A stretch of 64,000 nucleotides of DNA, taken from positions 8,538,001-8,602,000 of the forward strand of contig NZ_CP064689.1 in the NCBI RefSeq assembly GCF_023100945.1, given 5' to 3'. Positions within the stretch are counted from its first letter, which is position 1. The number at the start of each line of letters is the position of its first letter. Shown piece by piece: positions 61,607-64,000 of the stretch. The DNA is from Bradyrhizobium sp. 200 (GTDB lineage Bacteria > Pseudomonadota > Alphaproteobacteria > Rhizobiales > Xanthobacteraceae). Below the pieces are notes generated by a model that saw nothing but the letters and a program-made list of their open reading frames with translations, was not told where the DNA came from and searched no databases. The translations under genes were made by a program, and so were the position numbers.

Positions 61607-61673
61607 GACGGCTTTCTGAGAGACAGCGAAGGCCCCTGCTCAATGGCGCGGCGGCCAAGGGCCGTCAACCCTC

Positions 61674-61806
61674 CCCGTCGTCCCGGCCAAGCGAAGCGCG
61701 AGCCGGGACCCATAACCACCGATGTTCGCGTTTAGCCGGGCTTTGGCCAGAATCCCGTCTCACAGCCCACATTTGTGGCTATGGGTCGCCGCGTTCGCGG
61801 GGACGA
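61674..61806. repeat. Dispersed palindrome (CGTCGTCCCGGCC... family)
   Basis: CGTCGTCCCGGCCAAGCGAA with GGGACCCATAACCAC at the left and ATGGGTCGCCGCGTTCGCGG with GGACGACG at the right are inverted arms around a CAGCCCACATTTGTGGCT hairpin. It lies between DUF2948 and hisD. Confidence 0.8.
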
Positions 61807-61826
61807 CGATGGAGGGGTGCGCTACC

Positions 61827-62282
61827 TCACCCCTCGGGCTCCAGCGGGGCGGTGGCGAGGTCGCTGGTGCCGAGGTCGTCGGACCCGAGGTCGGTCAGCT
61901 CGCATTCCAGGCATTCGACGTCCAGCCGCAGCGCCTCGCCGTGGCTGAACAGGAGAAGCGCGCTGCCGCCCGGGGCTTCGCCGGGATGGAATTCGATCCC
62001 GACCAGTTCCAGCACCGCCTTCGGCTGCTCCAGATCGATGTTGCGCGACTTGCAGGCCAAAACGCGGTCGAAGCGCAGCGCCGCGATCGAACGCCGCGGC
62101 TCGGTTCCGCCTGACAGCGTCTGCTCCCAGTCCAGCCGGTTCATGCCGACCACCAGCCGCTTTTCGTCCTGCCGCCAGACGATGTCGGACGCCCGGACGC
62201 GGGCGTCCTGCACATGGGCCGATATGACCGCGAGATCGTCGGCATCGAGCGCAATCAGTTTGAGCGGATCGGGCGCCGGCAT
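61827..62282 (-). CDS. DUF2948 family protein
   Basis: A 151-residue alphaproteobacterial protein of unknown function (LKLIALDADDLAVISAHVQD, LVVGMNRLDWEQ, LALLRFDRVLACKSRNID-like core, LRLDVECLECELTDLG). It follows murA after 18 bases and precedes hisD, a conserved neighbourhood in this order. No signal or membrane segment. Confidence 0.9.
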   Translation of the reverse strand: MPAPDPLKLIALDADDLAVISAHVQDARVRASDIVWRQDEKRLVVGMNRLDWEQTLSGGTEPRRSIAALRFDRVLACKSRNIDLEQPKAVLELVGIEFHPGEAPGGSALLLFSHGEALRLDVECLECELTDLGSDDLGTSDLATAPLEPEG

Positions 62283-62300
62283 GAGGTCCTCGATAATCCT

Positions 62301-63590
62301 CTATTCGCTGATGCGCTGGATCAGCGCGCCGCAGCCTGAGAGTTTTTCCTCAAGCCGTTCGAAACCGCGGTCCAGATGATAGATACGGTTGACCATGGTT
62401 TCACCCTCGGCGGCAAGTCCTGCGATGACCAGCGACACCGAGGCGCGCAGGTCCGTCGCCATCACGGGCGCGCCGCGGAGCTTCGCAGTGCCGTCGATGG
62501 TCGCGGTCTCGCCGTTGAGCGATATACGCGCGCCGAACCGCGCCAGTTCCTGAACATGCATGAAACGGTTCTCGAAGATCGTCTCGGTGATCTGCGAGGA
62601 ACCGCCGGCGCAGGCCATCAGCGCCATCAATTGCGCCTGCAGGTCGGTCGGGAAACCCGGGAACGGCGCGGTCGACACCGTCACCGGCCGGATCCCGGCG
62701 CCGTTCCTGGCCACTCGAATACCGTCATTGTTGACGGTGATGAGGGCGCCAGCCTCCGTCAGCACGTCGAGCGCCGACTGCAGCAGTTCGGGCCGCGCGC
62801 CCGAAAGCTGCACATCGCCGCCGGTCATGGCGACCGCCATGGCATAGGTGCCGGCCTCGATCCGGTCAGGCAACACGGTATGCCGCGCGCCGTGCAGTTT
62901 CGTGACGCCCTCGACCACGATCCGCGGCGTGCCGGCGCCGGTGATGCGCGCCCCCATCTTGTTCAGGCAATCGGCGACGTCGGCGATTTCGGGCTCGCAG
63001 GCCGCGTTGGTGATGATGGTCGTGCCCTTCGCCAGCGTTGCCGCCATCAGCGCGACATGGGTGCCGCTCACCGTCACCTTGGGGAAATCGATCGCAGCAC
63101 CGCGCAGGCCGCCGGGTGCCTTTGCCACCACATAGCCGCCGTCGATGGTGAGCTCGGCGCCGAGTTTTTCCAGCGCCATAATCAGAAGGTCAACCGGCCG
63201 CGTGCCGATGGCGCAGCCGCCCGGCAGGGAGACTTTTGCCTCGTGCATCCGCGCGAGCAGCGGCGCGATCACCCAAAAACTGGCGCGCATCCGCGACACC
63301 AGTTCGTAAGGCGCTGTGGTGTCGATGATGTCGGCCGCCGAAATATGCAGGGTCTGGCCCTGATACTGGCGGTCCCCCGGCCGCTTGCCCGCGGACATGA
63401 TGTCGACGCCGTGGTTGCCGAGGATGCGCTGCAACTGCGCGACGTCGGCCAGCCGCGGCACGTTGTCGAGAATCAGCGTTTCCTCGGTCAGCAGGGCTGC
63501 GATCATCAGGGGAAGCGCGGCGTTCTTCGCGCCCGAGATCGCGATGGTTCCGTTGAGCTTGCTGCCGCCGACAATACGAATGCGGTCCAT
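62301..63590 (-). CDS. murA: UDP-N-acetylglucosamine 1-carboxyvinyltransferase
   Basis: A 429-residue MurA, first committed step of peptidoglycan synthesis (PEP to UDP-GlcNAc). The active-site cysteine is C126 in [16 protein letters not shown], so the enzyme should be fosfomycin sensitive. [11 protein letters not shown] near the N-terminus and the [14 protein letters not shown] motif are intact. GGGAGGG precedes the ATG at 63590. The usual DLHI after the cysteine loop reads DLLI. Confidence 0.97.
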   Translation of the reverse strand: MDRIRIVGGSKLNGTIAISGAKNAALPLMIAALLTEETLILDNVPRLADVAQLQRILGNHGVDIMSAGKRPGDRQYQGQTLHISAADIIDTTAPYELVSRMRASFWVIAPLLARMHEAKVSLPGGCAIGTRPVDLLIMALEKLGAELTIDGGYVVAKAPGGLRGAAIDFPKVTVSGTHVALMAATLAKGTTIITNAACEPEIADVADCLNKMGARITGAGTPRIVVEGVTKLHGARHTVLPDRIEAGTYAMAVAMTGGDVQLSGARPELLQSALDVLTEAGALITVNNDGIRVARNGAGIRPVTVSTAPFPGFPTDLQAQLMALMACAGGSSQITETIFENRFMHVQELARFGARISLNGETATIDGTAKLRGAPVMATDLRASVSLVIAGLAAEGETMVNRIYHLDRGFERLEEKLSGCGALIQRISE

Positions 63591-63674
63591 GCCACCCTCC
63601 CTTGCTGCGCACAAATTATCTGTGTGACGTTTCTGCAAAAGTCGCGATGTTTGCGGCTATTTGATGGGGTTTCT

Positions 63675-63781
63675 GTCATTCCGGGGCGCGCGAAGCGCGA
63701 GCCCGGAATCCATTTCACACCGCCGTTACGGCCCGATGGATTCCGGGTTCAGTCCTGCGGACTGCCCCGGAATGACGGGAG
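63675..63781. repeat. Dispersed palindrome (GTCATTCCGGGGC... family)
   Basis: TGTCATTCCGGGGCGCGCGA with CCCGGAATCCAT at the left and ATGGATTCCGGG with TGCCCCGGAATGACGG at the right are inverted arms, between murA and the gene at the window edge. Confidence 0.85.
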
Positions 63782-63797
63782 AGAATGACGAGCTTGG

Positions 63798-64000
63798 CTA
63801 GATCGCGTTGATATCTTCGCTCTCCAGCACCGGCTTCGGATAGCCGTCCCGCGCCACCTTGATCATGGCGCGGCCGAGCTGCTCGCTGGTGGTCATGTAT
63901 TTCGGCGTGGCTCGCACCATCCAGGACAGCAGCGGCGCAGTGACAGCATAGACCGCGTTCACCCAGCCGGTCTTCGACCGGACGCCGTGCAGCGGCTGGA
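63798..64000 (-). CDS. C-terminus of an NAD(P)-binding epimerase-like protein (cut by window edge)
   Basis: The last 66 codons of a minus-strand gene that continues beyond 64000. It ends TTSEQLGRAMIKVARDGYPK followed by PVLESEDINAI, the typical tail of HTATIP2-like/atypical SDR epimerase-family oxidoreductases. The catalytic and nucleotide-binding parts are outside the window, so the call rests on the tail only. Confidence 0.65.
   Translation of the reverse strand, partial: QPLHGVRSKTGWVNAVYAVTAPLLSWMVRATPKYMTTSEQLGRAMIKVARDGYPKPVLESEDINAI

Overview
The window looks like chromosomal DNA of a Bradyrhizobium-type alphaproteobacterium (Nitrobacteraceae). Supporting points are the high GC, a minCDE operon with a CtrA-type box, a TrcR (DUF1013) regulator, the ispH-thrB-rnhA and murA-DUF2948-hisD-UPF0262-phosphatase-maf-yacG gene orders, an NdvA-like glucan exporter, several Bug and TRAP solute-binding proteins, and many dispersed palindromic intergenic repeats of the kind I associate with this group. 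The genus call is an inference from gene content, not a sequence match.

Layout. 0-7.7 kb: a membrane protein behind a CtrA-like box, a toxin-antitoxin pair, a divergent EamA exporter/MocR regulator pair, an MscS channel, a nitronate monooxygenase and the fused ends of a deleted acyl-CoA synthetase gene. 7.7-13 kb: a GFA protein, minCDE, and a divergently placed membrane protein with a two-part ABC binding protein. 13-20 kb: thioesterase, SDR, a ModE-like regulator divergent from an aldehyde dehydrogenase, a second nitronate monooxygenase, a DedA/YqaA protein and a HisE-type protein. 20-32 kb: a secreted Tyr/Gly-rich protein, an NMT1-like binding protein, the NdvA-like exporter, a DD-carboxypeptidase, fadD, DUF924, a peroxiredoxin, the ispH-thrB-rnhA operon and trcR. 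32-42.5 kb: propionyl-CoA synthetase, a TPR/LprI-like protein, a CPA1 antiporter, an SDR and a TRAP-TAXI transporter closed by a strong terminator. 42.5-50 kb: a REC-EAL protein degenerate in both domains, secreted hypotheticals, a Bug binding protein, Nudix, PaaI-type thioesterase and aldo/keto reductase genes.

50-58 kb is the most accessory-looking stretch. It has small genes, long gene-poor gaps, a folded repeat-like element, several palindromic repeats, a duplicated fragment of an alkD-like gene and a duplicated tRNA-Phe 3' end. It also holds three exact matches to the general-stress (EcfG) promoter pattern GGAAC-N16/17-CGTT. 58-64 kb returns to conserved housekeeping genes (tRNA-Phe, yacG, maf, phosphatase, UPF0262, hisD, DUF2948, murA), ending in the C-terminus of an epimerase-like protein.

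How the parts connect. Cell-cycle control is suggested at minCDE and trcR. Acyl-CoA and acid metabolism recur (fadD, prpE, two thioesterases, SDRs, ALDH, a synthetase remnant). Envelope functions include NdvA-like, DD-carboxypeptidase, MurA, MscS and an SLT-like secreted protein. I see no CRISPR array, no intact insertion sequence and no prophage. The most novel-looking items are the degenerate REC-EAL protein, the cluster of stress promoters in front of small secreted or ferritin-like genes, and the folded element near 52.2 kb.
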